Positions 42,398 through 50,871 of a stretch of 64,000 nt of DNA are shown in pieces. The DNA lies in the NCBI RefSeq assembly GCF_041435055.1, contig NZ_CP108002.1, forward strand, positions 4,526,001-4,590,000. Reading direction: 5' to 3'. The stretch is from Streptomyces sp. NBC_00341. GTDB lineage: Bacteria; Actinomycetota; Actinomycetes; Streptomycetales; Streptomycetaceae. A program made the position numbers and the translations under genes. The notes beneath the pieces were generated by a model. That model did no database searches. It was not told where the DNA came from and was given only the letters and a program-made list of their open reading frames with translations. Positions within the stretch are counted from its first letter, which is position 1; the number at the start of each line of letters is the position of its first letter.

Positions 42398-42698
42398 GAA
42401 CTCCCTTTCCACCCGCAGCGAGGCAACGCTGCCGCTGATGATCAAACCGCAGCATGCCACGACCCGCACACGGTCGGATGCGGGTGCTCGGACACTGGCC
42501 GAAAGCCGACGAACGAGCCGCGTGCCTCGATAGCCGTGGCTGGGGTGTTCGCTGTCGGGGAGGTACGCCGAGCACGACAAGAGATCCGATCGGGTGCTGG
42601 GGCACGTAGCGGGCACGACGCCGAGGCCGACGGCCGGAGCTGGGAGCGCACAAGCCTCTGAGCTGCGAAGGAGAACAAAACCTGCCCGACGAGCGAAA
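42398..42698. other. Gap between the PQQ lipoprotein gene and attR
   Basis: 301 bases without a supported gene. It contains no strong hairpin. The right 60 bases should be the inner arm of att. No Int arm sites were recognised by eye. Confidence 0.4.
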
Positions 42699-42757
42699 GG
42701 TCTTGAAAACCGTCGTGGCAGCGATGTCACCGTGGGTTCAAATCCCACACCCACCGC
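42699..42757. other. attR core (59-base direct repeat)
   Basis: Identical to 24593-24651. It contains only the 3' part of a tRNA-Ser, so there is no functional tRNA here. Beyond the core about 130 bases resemble those inside attL. Confidence 0.93.
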
Positions 42758-42765
42758 GGGCGAGA

Positions 42766-42796
42766 GGCCCCTGACCAGTGCGTATGGTCGGGGGCC
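42766..42796 (+). terminator. tRNA-type terminator hairpin after attR
   Basis: 12-bp stem (42766-42777 with 42785-42796); homologous to the hairpin following the tRNA at 24659-24691. Confidence 0.6.
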
Positions 42797-42938
42797 GTCG
42801 CCATGCCCGGTCTCAGCCGGGCCGCGTTGTACCCCCTGGTTATCGCTCTATCGGGCGCGGAAGGGGCACGTGGGGGCATGGCTGGGGGGCCTTCTGAGGC
42901 TGCCGAGAGCCGGCCCGACAGTGGCCTACGGGATCTCG

Positions 42939-43835
42939 TCACCCGGCCTTGGCCGGGTCGATGCCGTACAGGGTTGCGGCGGCCACCGCCCGGTCCGCGG
43001 CGCAGGTCTCCTGCTCGTCGGCGGGCGCGAGCCACAGGGGTATCAGGCGGGACGCGGAGGACGCGGCGTCCATGCGCAGGTAGTGGCAGCCGTCGTTGAT
43101 GCGCAGCGCGAGGGCGTAGACGCCGTTGCCGGCGGATTTGCCCGCGACCACACGTACGGTGTCGCCGGCGGAGACCAGCCGCTTGTCCTTCAGCAAGTCC
43201 ACGGCGCCTGCCGGGGTATGCGGGTGTCCCGCGGTCGGTGTCTGCCGGTACATGTTCGTCCCGGTGGGCTGCCGCGCGAGCAGTGCGCCCATCTGTGCCA
43301 CGAGGCTGCCGGGCTGGTTGTCGGTGCGTGCGGTGGGGCAGTCCATCGTGGACTGACGCACGCTGTGAGCGCCGAAGGCGAAGGTATAGCGGTAGCAGCG
43401 AACCGGATACGCAGGTGCGTCCACGGTGTTCTTGCCGGGCGGCAGCAGGCCCAGCATCACTTGTGCTGTGTGGACGTTGCCGCCGGACTTCTCCCGCTCC
43501 GTGCCTGCGCTCAGCAGTACTCCGCCGTGTGCTTCGGCGTGGGAGACGAGCGTGCCCTCGGTGAACTGTCCTCCGTAGGTGCTGCCCGGCGACCAGAAGC
43601 CCACGTTCAGGTCGTGGCGCAGGTTCTCGGCGAGCTCGGCGGCCTGGGCGTCGACGGCTGAGGTGTCCGGAGCGGAAAGCCGTTGCTGGAGCAGGGTGCC
43701 CGCCACTCCCGCGGCGCCGGCGACGAGCGCTGTGACCGTCAGGAGCAGGATCTGCCGCCCGATGCCGCGTCTCCCGGTCTGCCCGGGAGGAGTGGCCGAC
43801 CGGTCCTGCTGTGCGTCCACAGCGTGCGTCGTCAT
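42939..43835 (-). CDS. Membrane-anchored exported protein of unknown function
   Basis: A 298-residue protein from ATG 43835 (a longer frame has no better site). One helix at about 28-48 (ILLLTVTALVAGAAGVAGTL) after a polar N-terminus; the rest is extracytoplasmic with conserved-looking Cys (VRCYRYTF, TMDCPTAR, DGCHYL, ETCAADR), suggesting disulfides. No enzyme motif. First gene to the right of the element; downstream of Prim-Pol gene on the same strand. Confidence 0.7.
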   Translation of the reverse strand: MTTHAVDAQQDRSATPPGQTGRRGIGRQILLLTVTALVAGAAGVAGTLLQQRLSAPDTSAVDAQAAELAENLRHDLNVGFWSPGSTYGGQFTEGTLVSHAEAHGGVLLSAGTEREKSGGNVHTAQVMLGLLPPGKNTVDAPAYPVRCYRYTFAFGAHSVRQSTMDCPTARTDNQPGSLVAQMGALLARQPTGTNMYRQTPTAGHPHTPAGAVDLLKDKRLVSAGDTVRVVAGKSAGNGVYALALRINDGCHYLRMDAASSASRLIPLWLAPADEQETCAADRAVAAATLYGIDPAKAG

Positions 43836-43964
43836 GTCATGTCCCCCGTCGACGGGAGGCCTCGATCGAATGCCTCGCCGTCGACGTATATTGCCAGCCG
43901 CGCCGTGCCCCTGCTGTGCCGTGCTCCGGCCGGGGCACGGCACAGGCACCGGGAATGCCCGGAT

Positions 43965-44846
43965 TCAACTCCGGGGTTCGCAGCGGGTCGTGGTGAGGCG
44001 GGACGCCGAGGCGATGGTCGCGCGGGCCTCGTGTTCGGGCAGGCCGGTGCGGACGGCGGCCTCGGTGAGGGCGCTCGCCAGGCTGTCGCCGAAGCCGTGT
44101 TCGTAGGCGCGGCAGGCGGCCCAGAAGAGCCGGGTGTTGCGCTGGCCCTCGGCTGCCGCGAGGACGAACCGGATCAGTCCCCGGCCCCGGTCGTCGGGGT
44201 GGCTGGGCCGGCGATGCGTGGCGGCCGGGGGCGTCAGCAGCTGGAGGAGGGCGTCGGGGCAGGGGGCCGGCGGGAGGCTGCCGGTGCCCGGCACGAGCCG
44301 GTAGGCGCCGTGGGTGGTGGACGAGCCGGGGCCGACCAGGTAGCCGCCCGTGCCGCGGATGTCGATGCCGGGGGCGAGGCGCCCTGCGGAGTTCGGCACG
44401 GCCACTCCCGGCGGTCCGGACAGCCAGATGTGGCGGCCGCCGCTGGGGGTGAGCACCGTGACGGTCGGCGGGATGGTGAACAGGTGCTGCAGCGCCAGCT
44501 GTTGCAGCCCGGCCTCGGAGTCGTTGCGGCCGGTGGTGTCGATGTCGAGGTCGATGCCGATGAGGTGGTGCGGGGCGCGGCCGCACGCGATGCCGTAGCC
44601 GCTGGCCCAGGGGGCGGCGGCGAAGAGACCGCGTACGGCGGCGGGGTCGGTGGTGGCGTCGTGGACGCCGTGTCCGGGCAGGCCGCAGGCGCCCCGGCAG
44701 TGGCTCGGCCGCTCCTCGTCGCGGTGTGGGGAGCGCAGGGCTGGAAGCTTGGTGGCGGACAAGGGGATGACGGGGAGCCTGTGTTCGGCCGCGGACAGTG
44801 CGTGGGCCAGGGCCAGGGTGAAGGTTCGGCGGTCGTGGATGGCCAT
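43965..44846 (-). CDS. Bifunctional DNA primase/polymerase (Prim-Pol) domain protein
   Basis: A 293-residue protein. Prim-Pol fold with catalytic acids in IGIDLDID (about 95-102) and GGRHIWL (about 134-140), plus RGTGGYLVGPGS, the usual third segment. C-terminal helical region about 220-293. Such proteins replace RepSA in some AICEs, and others accompany phages. It lies just outside attR, so it may remain from a second element. TTCG...CGAA palindromic sequence (44855-44873) precedes its start. Confidence 0.88.
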   Translation of the reverse strand: MAIHDRRTFTLALAHALSAAEHRLPVIPLSATKLPALRSPHRDEERPSHCRGACGLPGHGVHDATTDPAAVRGLFAAAPWASGYGIACGRAPHHLIGIDLDIDTTGRNDSEAGLQQLALQHLFTIPPTVTVLTPSGGRHIWLSGPPGVAVPNSAGRLAPGIDIRGTGGYLVGPGSSTTHGAYRLVPGTGSLPPAPCPDALLQLLTPPAATHRRPSHPDDRGRGLIRFVLAAAEGQRNTRLFWAACRAYEHGFGDSLASALTEAAVRTGLPEHEARATIASASRLTTTRCEPRS

Positions 44847-45159
44847 GCTTCTATGTTCGTACTAACGTTCGAATAAAGGAAGAGGCAGAGGGGCTGGCAG
44901 GTGGGGTGCGAGGTGTGGTGGCGGAACGCTTCTTCCCCTGCGGGGCAAGGGCTGTCGCTGCGTGCGGGGCTGACCTGGGAGTTTGTATCGGCTGGGGGTT
45001 TATCAGCTCTTCCTCACGCTTGCGAGGGAATCGAAAAGCGTGGGCGGTTCGCCGGGATGGCGGTGGGCAACCTTGATCTCGCGACGTCGTGACCATCACC
45101 CGGGCGGTCGGCCAGCCGGCCCGGGGCCGGCCTTACTTTCGGTTCCTGGAGGAATAGAC
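44847..45159. other. Gap before the small secreted protein
   Basis: 313 bases. The left 30 bases hold an AT-rich inverted repeat (TTCG 44855-44858, CGAA 44870-44873) in the promoter region of the Prim-Pol gene. An optimal GGAGGA (45148-45153) stands before the gene at 45160. Nothing else recognised. Confidence 0.4.
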
Positions 45160-45471
45160 ATGGCAAGCATCCGTACCGCTCGTGCCCTCGCTGTTGTTGC
45201 CGCTCTGCCCCTCGCCGCCGCGTTCTTCGGCGGTGTGGCCCAGGCCGACAACGGCTCGTTCGCGAACGACGGATCGAATGCGGGTGTGGCCGCGATCAGT
45301 GGCAGTGGCGTGGGCGGGGCCAACCTGGGCAATTCGTCCACCTCGCAGCAGCAGGCCATCGGCGACGGGGCGTCGAACCACAGCAACTCCGCTCAGGTGA
45401 ACGGTTCGGCGTTCACTGCCATCGACCAGTCCAGTCACACCCTCGCGGTGAACTTCACCAATCTCTGGTGA
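45160..45471 (+). CDS. Small secreted Asn/Ser/Gly-rich protein
   Basis: 103 residues, ATG 45160 with GGAGGA 6 bases upstream. Signal peptide ends near AQA (about residue 30). The mature 73 residues are rich in Asn, Ser, Gly, Ala and Gln in short repeats (GSFANDGSN, GSGVGGANLGNSS, DGASNHSNSAQVNGS) with no Cys, recalling curli-like or other amyloid-forming repeats. Not a chaplin or rodlin by sequence. Surface or aerial-hypha role is a guess. Confidence 0.75.
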   Translation: MASIRTARALAVVAALPLAAAFFGGVAQADNGSFANDGSNAGVAAISGSGVGGANLGNSSTSQQQAIGDGASNHSNSAQVNGSAFTAIDQSSHTLAVNFTNLW

Positions 45472-45587
45472 TCCGGTACCTGCCGCGTGCCGGGCGGGGG
45501 GCCGGGTCGCGGTCGGGGGGAACGGAGGCCCGCGTGACGTCACTTCGGTGGCGGCGCGCGGGCCGTTCGTCGTTCTGCCGCGATGGG

Positions 45588-45671
45588 CCGAGGGGTGAGC
45601 CGAGGGTTGAACCGACGGGTGGACCGGGGGATGAACCGAAGGGCGAACCGGGGGATGAGCCGAGGGGTGGG
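45588..45671 (+). repeat. Tandem repeat, 7 x 12 bp
   Basis: Seven uninterrupted 12-base units of pattern ccgaggggtgag (45588, 45600, 45612, 45624, 45636, 45648, 45660) with substitutions but constant period, in the non-coding region 45472-45849. A degenerate continuation runs to about 45740. Confidence 0.9.
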
Positions 45672-45777
45672 TCGGCGGCAGGTTGTGGGGTGAGGTCGGG
45701 GCGTGGGATCGCAGGGCGAACCGGGGGATGGAAGGGGTGAAAGGGGGAGGGGCGGCGACGGCCCGCTGTCGGGTGCC

Positions 45778-45811
45778 TTGACAGGTGAACGGAATCTGAC
45801 GGACAGTCAGA
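45778..45811 (+). promoter_or_regulatory. Promoter/operator of the igr-like operon
   Basis: TTGACA (45778-45783) may be a -35 element. TCTGAC-GGACA-GTCAGA (45795-45811) is a perfect 6-bp inverted repeat with 5-base spacer at the expected -10/start region, as for TetR-family repressors. The operon begins at 45850. Confidence 0.55.
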
Positions 45812-45849
45812 AACCCTGATCCGCAGGCCCTTTCCGGGAGGCAGCCGCC

Positions 45850-47025
45850 GTGCATCTGGCCCCTACGGACCGCCAGCTACAGCTGCGCGCCGAACTCCGC
45901 ACGTACTTCCGCGATGTGATGCCGGAGTCCGGCGAACGGACCGGCCCTGTGAACGGGAAACCGGCCGATCAACGGCGGCTGCTGCGCCGTATCGGTGCGG
46001 ACGGAATGCTGGGGCTCGGCTGGCCCGTCGAGTACGGCGGCCAGGGGCGCGGCGCGGACGAGCAGTTCGTGTTCTTCGACGAGGCCTACCGGGCGGGCGC
46101 GCCGGTTTCGATGGTCACCCTCAATACGGTGGGCCCCACCCTGATGAAGTACGGGACCGAGGCGCAGAAGGAGTACTTTCTGCCGCGGATCCTGGCCGGG
46201 GAGATCGTCTTCGCCATCGGCTACAGCGAACCGGAGGCCGGTACCGACCTGGCGGCGCTGCGGACCAGGGCGGTACGGCAGGGTGACTCGTGGGTCATCG
46301 ACGGTCAGAAGATCTTCACCAGCAACGCGCAGAACGCGGACTGGATCTGGCTCGCCTGCCGTACGGATCCGGAGGCGCCCAAGCACCGGGGCATCTCGAT
46401 CATCCTGGTGCCGACGGACGCGCCCGGCTTCTCCTGGACGCCCATCGAGACCGTCGGCGGGCTGACCACGACCGCCACGTACTACGACGGCGTCCAGGTG
46501 CCCGCCACCGGGCTGGTCGGCGCGGAGAACGGCGGCTGGGGGCTGATCACCAACCAGCTGAACCATGAGCGGGTCGCGCTGGCCGCGATCGGGATGCAGG
46601 CCGAGGACTTCTACGATGCGGCGCTCAGCTTCGCCCGTACGCCCGATCCGGTGACTGGGCGGCGTCCGGTTGACGAACCGTGGATTCGGTCCAGGCTGGC
46701 CGAGGCCTATGCCCGGTTGGCGGCAACGCGCCTGCTCAACTGGCGTTTGGTGGGGGATGTCGGGGCGGGTGTGCTGGCGCCCGGTGACGCGAGCGGCGTG
46801 AAATTCGTGGGAACCGAAAGCGCCGTGGAGGTGTATCGAATGTGCCAGGAAATCACGGGGCACGCCGGAATGATCCGGGGCGGTTCGCCCGGCTCCTTCG
46901 GGGACGGGGAGCTGGAGCGGATGAACAGGGCGGCACAGATCAACACCTTCGGGGGCGGGGTGAGCGAGGTGCAGCGGGAGATCGTCGCGACGATGCGGCT
47001 CGGTATGAAGAGGGGGAAGCGGTGA
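45850..47025 (+). CDS. Acyl-CoA dehydrogenase, ChsE2/FadE29-like
   Basis: A 391-residue flavoprotein from GTG 45850 with GGGAGG 8-10 bases upstream. Medium-chain type layout: AIGYSEPEAGTDLAALRT and QKIFTSNAQNADWIWLACRT form the FAD-binding part, and ITGHAGMIRGGS is near the C-terminal helical domain. Length and operon context match mycobacterial FadE29 (ChsE2), which acts with a second shorter subunit as heterotetramer dehydrogenating the steroid propionyl side chain CoA ester. Stop overlaps the next gene. Confidence 0.85.
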   Translation: MHLAPTDRQLQLRAELRTYFRDVMPESGERTGPVNGKPADQRRLLRRIGADGMLGLGWPVEYGGQGRGADEQFVFFDEAYRAGAPVSMVTLNTVGPTLMKYGTEAQKEYFLPRILAGEIVFAIGYSEPEAGTDLAALRTRAVRQGDSWVIDGQKIFTSNAQNADWIWLACRTDPEAPKHRGISIILVPTDAPGFSWTPIETVGGLTTTATYYDGVQVPATGLVGAENGGWGLITNQLNHERVALAAIGMQAEDFYDAALSFARTPDPVTGRRPVDEPWIRSRLAEAYARLAATRLLNWRLVGDVGAGVLAPGDASGVKFVGTESAVEVYRMCQEITGHAGMIRGGSPGSFGDGELERMNRAAQINTFGGGVSEVQREIVATMRLGMKRGKR

Positions 47026-48098
47026 TGGAGGTGCAGGACGGGCAGGGCGGGCAGCACGGGCAGGACGGGCAGGACATGCCGCACGTGCGGGATGTGCCGC
47101 ACGTGGGGGACGGGGGCGACGAACTGTACGAGCGGCTCAGGGCGTACGAGGGGCGGGCGGCCGCCATCGCCGGAAGCGGCAAGGATCCGGTCAACGAGCC
47201 CATGATCAGGCACTGGTGCGAGGCCATGGGGGATACGAACGCCGCGTACACCGGCCCCGATGCTGTGGCCCCTCCGACCATGCTGCAGGCGTGGACGATG
47301 GGCGGGCTGTCGGGGCACACGGACCGGGGCGAGGCCTACGACGAGCTCTTCGGTCGGCTCGACGCGGCGGGGTATGTCTCGGTGGTCGCGACCGACTGCG
47401 AGCAGGAGTATCTGCGGCCGCTGCGGCCCGGTGACCGGATCACCTTCGACGCGGTGATCGAGGCGGTGTCGGAGCGGAAGACGACGAAGCTGGGGACGGG
47501 CTACTTCATCACTACGCGTATGGACGTCCGCGCGCAGGACGAGCCGGCGGGGACGCACCGCTTCCGAATTCTCAAGTACCGCCCCGCGGTGAAAGGAAAG
47601 GCGGCCGGCCCGGCGGCAACGGACAAGAGCCCGACGGCAACGGACAAGGGGACGGCGCGGTCCGGGGAACGGCGGCCCGGCCGGAGCCTGCGGCCGAGGC
47701 CGGTGATCAACAGGGACAACGCCGGATTCTGGCAGGGCATCTCCGCGCACCAGCTGCTGATCCAGCGCTGCGGGGCATGCGAAACCCTGCGCTTCCCCTG
47801 GCTGCCCGGCTGCAATGCCTGCGGGTCTTCCGAGTGGGAGACGGTCGAGGCGTCGGGCGAGGGCACTGTCTTCTCGTACGTGGTGATGCATCACCCACCG
47901 TTCCCCGCGTTCAGTACCTCCGGGGAGGCCGGGCCGTACGCCGTGGCGCTGGTGGAGCTCGCGGAGGGGATCCGGATGATCAGCAACGTGGTCGGGGTGC
48001 CCTACGACAAGGTGCGGGTGGGTATGCCGGTCCGGCTCGAATTCCTGCGTACGGACGCCGAATTGGAACTGCCGGTCTTCCGGGGGAGTGAGGGCTGA
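47025..48098 (+). CDS. MaoC N-terminal plus DUF35 OB-fold protein, ChsH2-like
   Basis: A 357-residue fusion from ATG 47025 (GTG 47022 possible). An N-terminal Gly/Gln/Asp-rich segment (to about 25) precedes a hot-dog (MaoC-N) domain about 30-190, followed by a Lys/Gly-rich linker and a C-terminal DUF35 zinc-ribbon/OB domain: C-x2-C in CGACETLRFPWLPGCNACGS. In M. tuberculosis ChsH2 provides the hydratase half with ChsH1, and its DUF35 domain binds Ltp2 aldolase. Coupled to both neighbours. Confidence 0.87.
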   Translation: MEVQDGQGGQHGQDGQDMPHVRDVPHVGDGGDELYERLRAYEGRAAAIAGSGKDPVNEPMIRHWCEAMGDTNAAYTGPDAVAPPTMLQAWTMGGLSGHTDRGEAYDELFGRLDAAGYVSVVATDCEQEYLRPLRPGDRITFDAVIEAVSERKTTKLGTGYFITTRMDVRAQDEPAGTHRFRILKYRPAVKGKAAGPAATDKSPTATDKGTARSGERRPGRSLRPRPVINRDNAGFWQGISAHQLLIQRCGACETLRFPWLPGCNACGSSEWETVEASGEGTVFSYVVMHHPPFPAFSTSGEAGPYAVALVELAEGIRMISNVVGVPYDKVRVGMPVRLEFLRTDAELELPVFRGSEG

Positions 48099-48099
48099 C

Positions 48100-49134
48100 A
48101 TGGATTTCACACCCACTGAGGAGCAGGCCGCCGCGCAGGGGCTCGCCGCCCGGATCTTCGGCGATCTGTCGACGCACGAGCGTCTGGTCGTGGCGGGCAG
48201 CGGTACGGACGCCGAGCTGTGGAAGGAGCTCTGCGCGGCGGGACTGCCGGGGGCGGTCGAGGAGATCGGACTCCTCGGGCTGGTTCTCCTCCTGGAGGAA
48301 CAGGGCCGCACGACAGCGCAGGTGCCCTTGGCGTCGAGTTGTGTGTACGGGCTCCTCGCCGTCGCCGGACACGGTACGGACGAACAGCGCGAGCGCCTGC
48401 TGCCACGGTTCCGGGACGGCGCGGCGGTGGCGGCGGGGGCCTTTCCGGCAGCCGGGGGCGTACGGGCAGGGTCCGAGGGGGGATTGAGCGGCACGGTGCC
48501 GTTGGTGCCGTGGCTGCGGGAGGCCAGCCACGTCCTGGTCGCGGCCGCGGACCGGTCGCTGTGGGTCGTCAGGACCGCGGACCCCGGGGTGCTGACCGAG
48601 CCCGTGGAGACCACGGCCCCGTGGTCGGCGGGACGGCTCGTGCTCGACGGGGCGCCCGGCGAACGGCTGGGCGGGGCAGGGGCGTACGAGGAGGTTCTGG
48701 CGACGGCCCGGACGGCGTTCGCGGGACTGCAGGCGGGGGTGTGCGCGGGGGCGGTGGCGCGCGCTGTCGAACACACCGGCACGCGTGAGCAGTTCGGGCG
48801 ACCGCTCTCGACCAATCAGGGCGTGCTGCTGCGAGCCGCCGACGCCCATATGGACACCGAGGCGATACGTGTCACGGCGTACGAGGCCGCCTGGCTGCAC
48901 GACCGTTCGCTGCCCTGTGCTGCGCAGGCGCTGACCGCCGCGTGGTGGGCGTCGGAGGCGGGAAAGCGGGTCGTGCACGCGGTCCAGCACCTGCACGGAG
49001 GCACGGGCGCCGACCTCGACCACCCCGTGCACCGGCACTTTCTCTGGGGGCGCCAGCTCGACGCCTATCTCGGCTGCGGCAGCGAAGTGCTTCAGGAACT
49101 CGGCGAACTGCTCGTGGAGGAGGGATCGCGATGA
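48100..49134 (+). CDS. Acyl-CoA dehydrogenase, ChsE1/FadE28-like
   Basis: A 344-residue protein from ATG 48100, one base after the ChsH2-like stop. N-terminal MDFTPTEEQAAAQGLAARIF and C-terminal AAWWASEAGKRVVHAVQHLHGGTG segments are the ACAD hallmarks, but the protein is about 50 residues shorter than normal and lacks the usual FAD-pyrophosphate segment, as in FadE28. It is expected to form a heterotetramer with the 45850 product. Ends inside the next start (ATGA). Confidence 0.85.
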   Translation: MDFTPTEEQAAAQGLAARIFGDLSTHERLVVAGSGTDAELWKELCAAGLPGAVEEIGLLGLVLLLEEQGRTTAQVPLASSCVYGLLAVAGHGTDEQRERLLPRFRDGAAVAAGAFPAAGGVRAGSEGGLSGTVPLVPWLREASHVLVAAADRSLWVVRTADPGVLTEPVETTAPWSAGRLVLDGAPGERLGGAGAYEEVLATARTAFAGLQAGVCAGAVARAVEHTGTREQFGRPLSTNQGVLLRAADAHMDTEAIRVTAYEAAWLHDRSLPCAAQALTAAWWASEAGKRVVHAVQHLHGGTGADLDHPVHRHFLWGRQLDAYLGCGSEVLQELGELLVEEGSR

Positions 49135-49526
49135 ACGTCGGAGAAGAGCTGGCACCGCTGGAGATCGCGGTGACTCGCACCCTGATCGTGGCGGGCGCCG
49201 TCGCCTCCCGCGACTACCAGGACGTGCACCATGACGCGGAGCTGGCCCGGGAGAAGGGGTCCCCGGACATCTTCATGAACATCCTGACGACCAACGGCCT
49301 GGTCGGACGGTACGTCACTGACCACTTCGGGCCCGCGGCAGTGCTCAGAAAGGTGGCCATCAGGCTGGGCGCTCCGAACTATCCCGGCGACACGATGGTG
49401 CTGAGCGGCAAGGTGACCGCACTCGGCAGCGACGGGACGGCCGAGGTGTCGATAGTCGGTGCCAACGGGCTGGGCAGGCATGTCACCGGCACGGTGACCA
49501 TCAGCGTTCCGGGGGAGTCCGCATGA
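49131..49526 (+). CDS. MaoC-family hydratase, ChsH1-like
   Basis: 131 residues. Hot-dog fold with Asp and His catalytic pair in ASRDYQDVHHD (about 27-37). Pairs with the MaoC-N domain of the 47025 product to hydrate the 17-propenoyl steroid CoA, by analogy with ChsH1-ChsH2. Overlaps neighbours by four bases on both sides. Confidence 0.87.
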   Translation: MNVGEELAPLEIAVTRTLIVAGAVASRDYQDVHHDAELAREKGSPDIFMNILTTNGLVGRYVTDHFGPAAVLRKVAIRLGAPNYPGDTMVLSGKVTALGSDGTAEVSIVGANGLGRHVTGTVTISVPGESA

Positions 49527-50689
49527 GCGTGCGCAGGGCCGATTCACTCGGCGGACGGGCGGCCGTGGCCGGGATCGGGGCGACCGAGTTCTCCAAGGAC
49601 TCGGGCCGCAGCGAATTGAAGCTGGCCGTCGAGGCGGTGCGGGCGGCGCTCGACGACGCGGGGCTGAGCCCTGCGGACGTCGACGGGATGGTCACCTTCA
49701 CCATGGACACCAGCCCCGAGATCACCGTCGCCCAGGCGGCCGGTATCGGCGAGCTGTCGTTCTTCTCCCGTATCCACTACGGCGGCGGGGCGGCCTGTGC
49801 CACGGTCCAGCAGGCGGCGCTCGCCGTCGCCTGCGGGGTGGCCGACGTGGTCGTCTGCTACCGGGCGTTCAACGAAAGGTCGGGGCGGCGCTTCGGCTCC
49901 GGGGTGCAGCAGCGGGAGCCCACCGCCGAGGGTGCGGCGCTCGGCTGGAACCTGCCCTTCGGGCTGCTCACCCCCGCCTCCTGGGTGGCCATGGCGGCTC
50001 AGCGGTATCTGCATACGTACGGGCTGACGCCGGAGGCCTTCGGCCACGTCGCGGTCACCGACCGGCGCCATGCCGCGCGCAACCCGGCGGCGTACTTCTA
50101 CGAGAAGCCGATCACCCTTGCCGAGCATGCCGCGTCCCGCTGGATCGTGGAGCCACTGCGACTGCTCGACTGCTGCCAGGAGACCGACGGCGGGCAGGCG
50201 ATCGTCGTCACCAGCGCGGAACGGGCCAGGGACCTGCGGCAGCCGCCCGCGGTGATCGTCGCCGCCGCCCAGGGTGCCGGGCGGGCGCAGGAGCAGATGA
50301 CCAGCTTCTACCGTGACGGGCTGACCGGGCTGCCGGAGATGGATGTCGTCGCCCGCCAGCTCTGGCGGAACTCCGGCCTCTCCCCCGCCGATATCGATGT
50401 GGCGATCCTGTACGACCACTTCACCCCGTTCGTGCTGATGCAGCTGGAGGAGTTCGGTTTCTGCGGACCGGGCGAGGCCGCCGACTTCGTGGCGGCGGAC
50501 GCGCTGCCCCTGAACACCCACGGCGGCCAGCTGGGGGAGGCGTACCTGCACGGTATGAACGGCATCGCGGAGGCGGTCCGACAGATCCGTGGCAGCTCGG
50601 TGAACCAGATATCCGGCGCGGCCCGGTCCCTGGTCACGGCCGGAACGGGGGTGCCCACCTCGGGCCTGATCCTGGGCCGGGGGGAGTGA
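49523..50689 (+). CDS. Thiolase-fold lipid-transfer protein / steroid aldolase, Ltp2-like
   Basis: A 388-residue protein with thiolase fold (AAVAGIGATEFSKDSGRSEL start, CATVQQAALAVACGVADVVV, HGGQLGEAYLHGMNGIAEAV). The Cys and His arrangement fits Ltp2-type retroaldolases rather than degradative thiolases. With the DUF35 domain of the 47025 product it should release propionyl-CoA from the steroid nucleus. Last gene of the operon. Confidence 0.87.
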   Translation: MSVRRADSLGGRAAVAGIGATEFSKDSGRSELKLAVEAVRAALDDAGLSPADVDGMVTFTMDTSPEITVAQAAGIGELSFFSRIHYGGGAACATVQQAALAVACGVADVVVCYRAFNERSGRRFGSGVQQREPTAEGAALGWNLPFGLLTPASWVAMAAQRYLHTYGLTPEAFGHVAVTDRRHAARNPAAYFYEKPITLAEHAASRWIVEPLRLLDCCQETDGGQAIVVTSAERARDLRQPPAVIVAAAQGAGRAQEQMTSFYRDGLTGLPEMDVVARQLWRNSGLSPADIDVAILYDHFTPFVLMQLEEFGFCGPGEAADFVAADALPLNTHGGQLGEAYLHGMNGIAEAVRQIRGSSVNQISGAARSLVTAGTGVPTSGLILGRGE

Positions 50690-50871
50690 GCGGCGCGGCC
50701 GGCCGGCTCGGCGGGGTCCGGGGCGCGGTCTCCGGGGCGACCCTGAGTCCCGCTGTGCGGCCCCTCCACCTACAGGAGGTCGAGGGAGGACCGGCCCTAC
50801 ACCCTGAGGCGGACCCGGTTTCGGGACCTGGGGGCGATCCCCCGAGCAGCGCCCGCTCCTAGCGTGGAGGC

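Larger units (their letters stand above)
24593..42757. mobile_element. AICE (pSAM2-like integrative and conjugative element) in tRNA-Ser(UGA)
   Basis: About 18.2 kb between 59-base att repeats. Backbone genes in order: Pif-like Nudix, KorSA-like GntR regulator, SCO3933-type protein, FtsK/TraSA, Spd-type small proteins, RepSA (HUH), Xis, Int. Transfer would be as double-stranded DNA by the single FtsK-like translocase, with rolling-circle replication after excision. The cargo is a lower-GC kinase/AIPR/HEPN operon (27823-32409) and a PQQ lipoprotein near attR. All backbone genes appear intact, so it may still be mobile. Confidence 0.93.

Noticed and set aside
41117..42754. Longer start for the PQQ lipoprotein near attR
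   Set aside because: The extra 119 residues would cross into att sequence and lack a signal peptide; ATG 42397 gives a lipobox and a good site.
42699..42757. Considered as a second tRNA-Ser gene
   Set aside because: Only the 3' part of a tRNA is present; no D-arm or 5' acceptor strand.
44855..44873. Considered as an SOS/LexA box before the Prim-Pol gene
   Set aside because: The spacing and bases do not fit the actinobacterial LexA consensus; kept only as an inverted repeat.
45588..45671. Considered as a CRISPR array
   Set aside because: The units are directly adjacent with no spacers and there are no cas genes.
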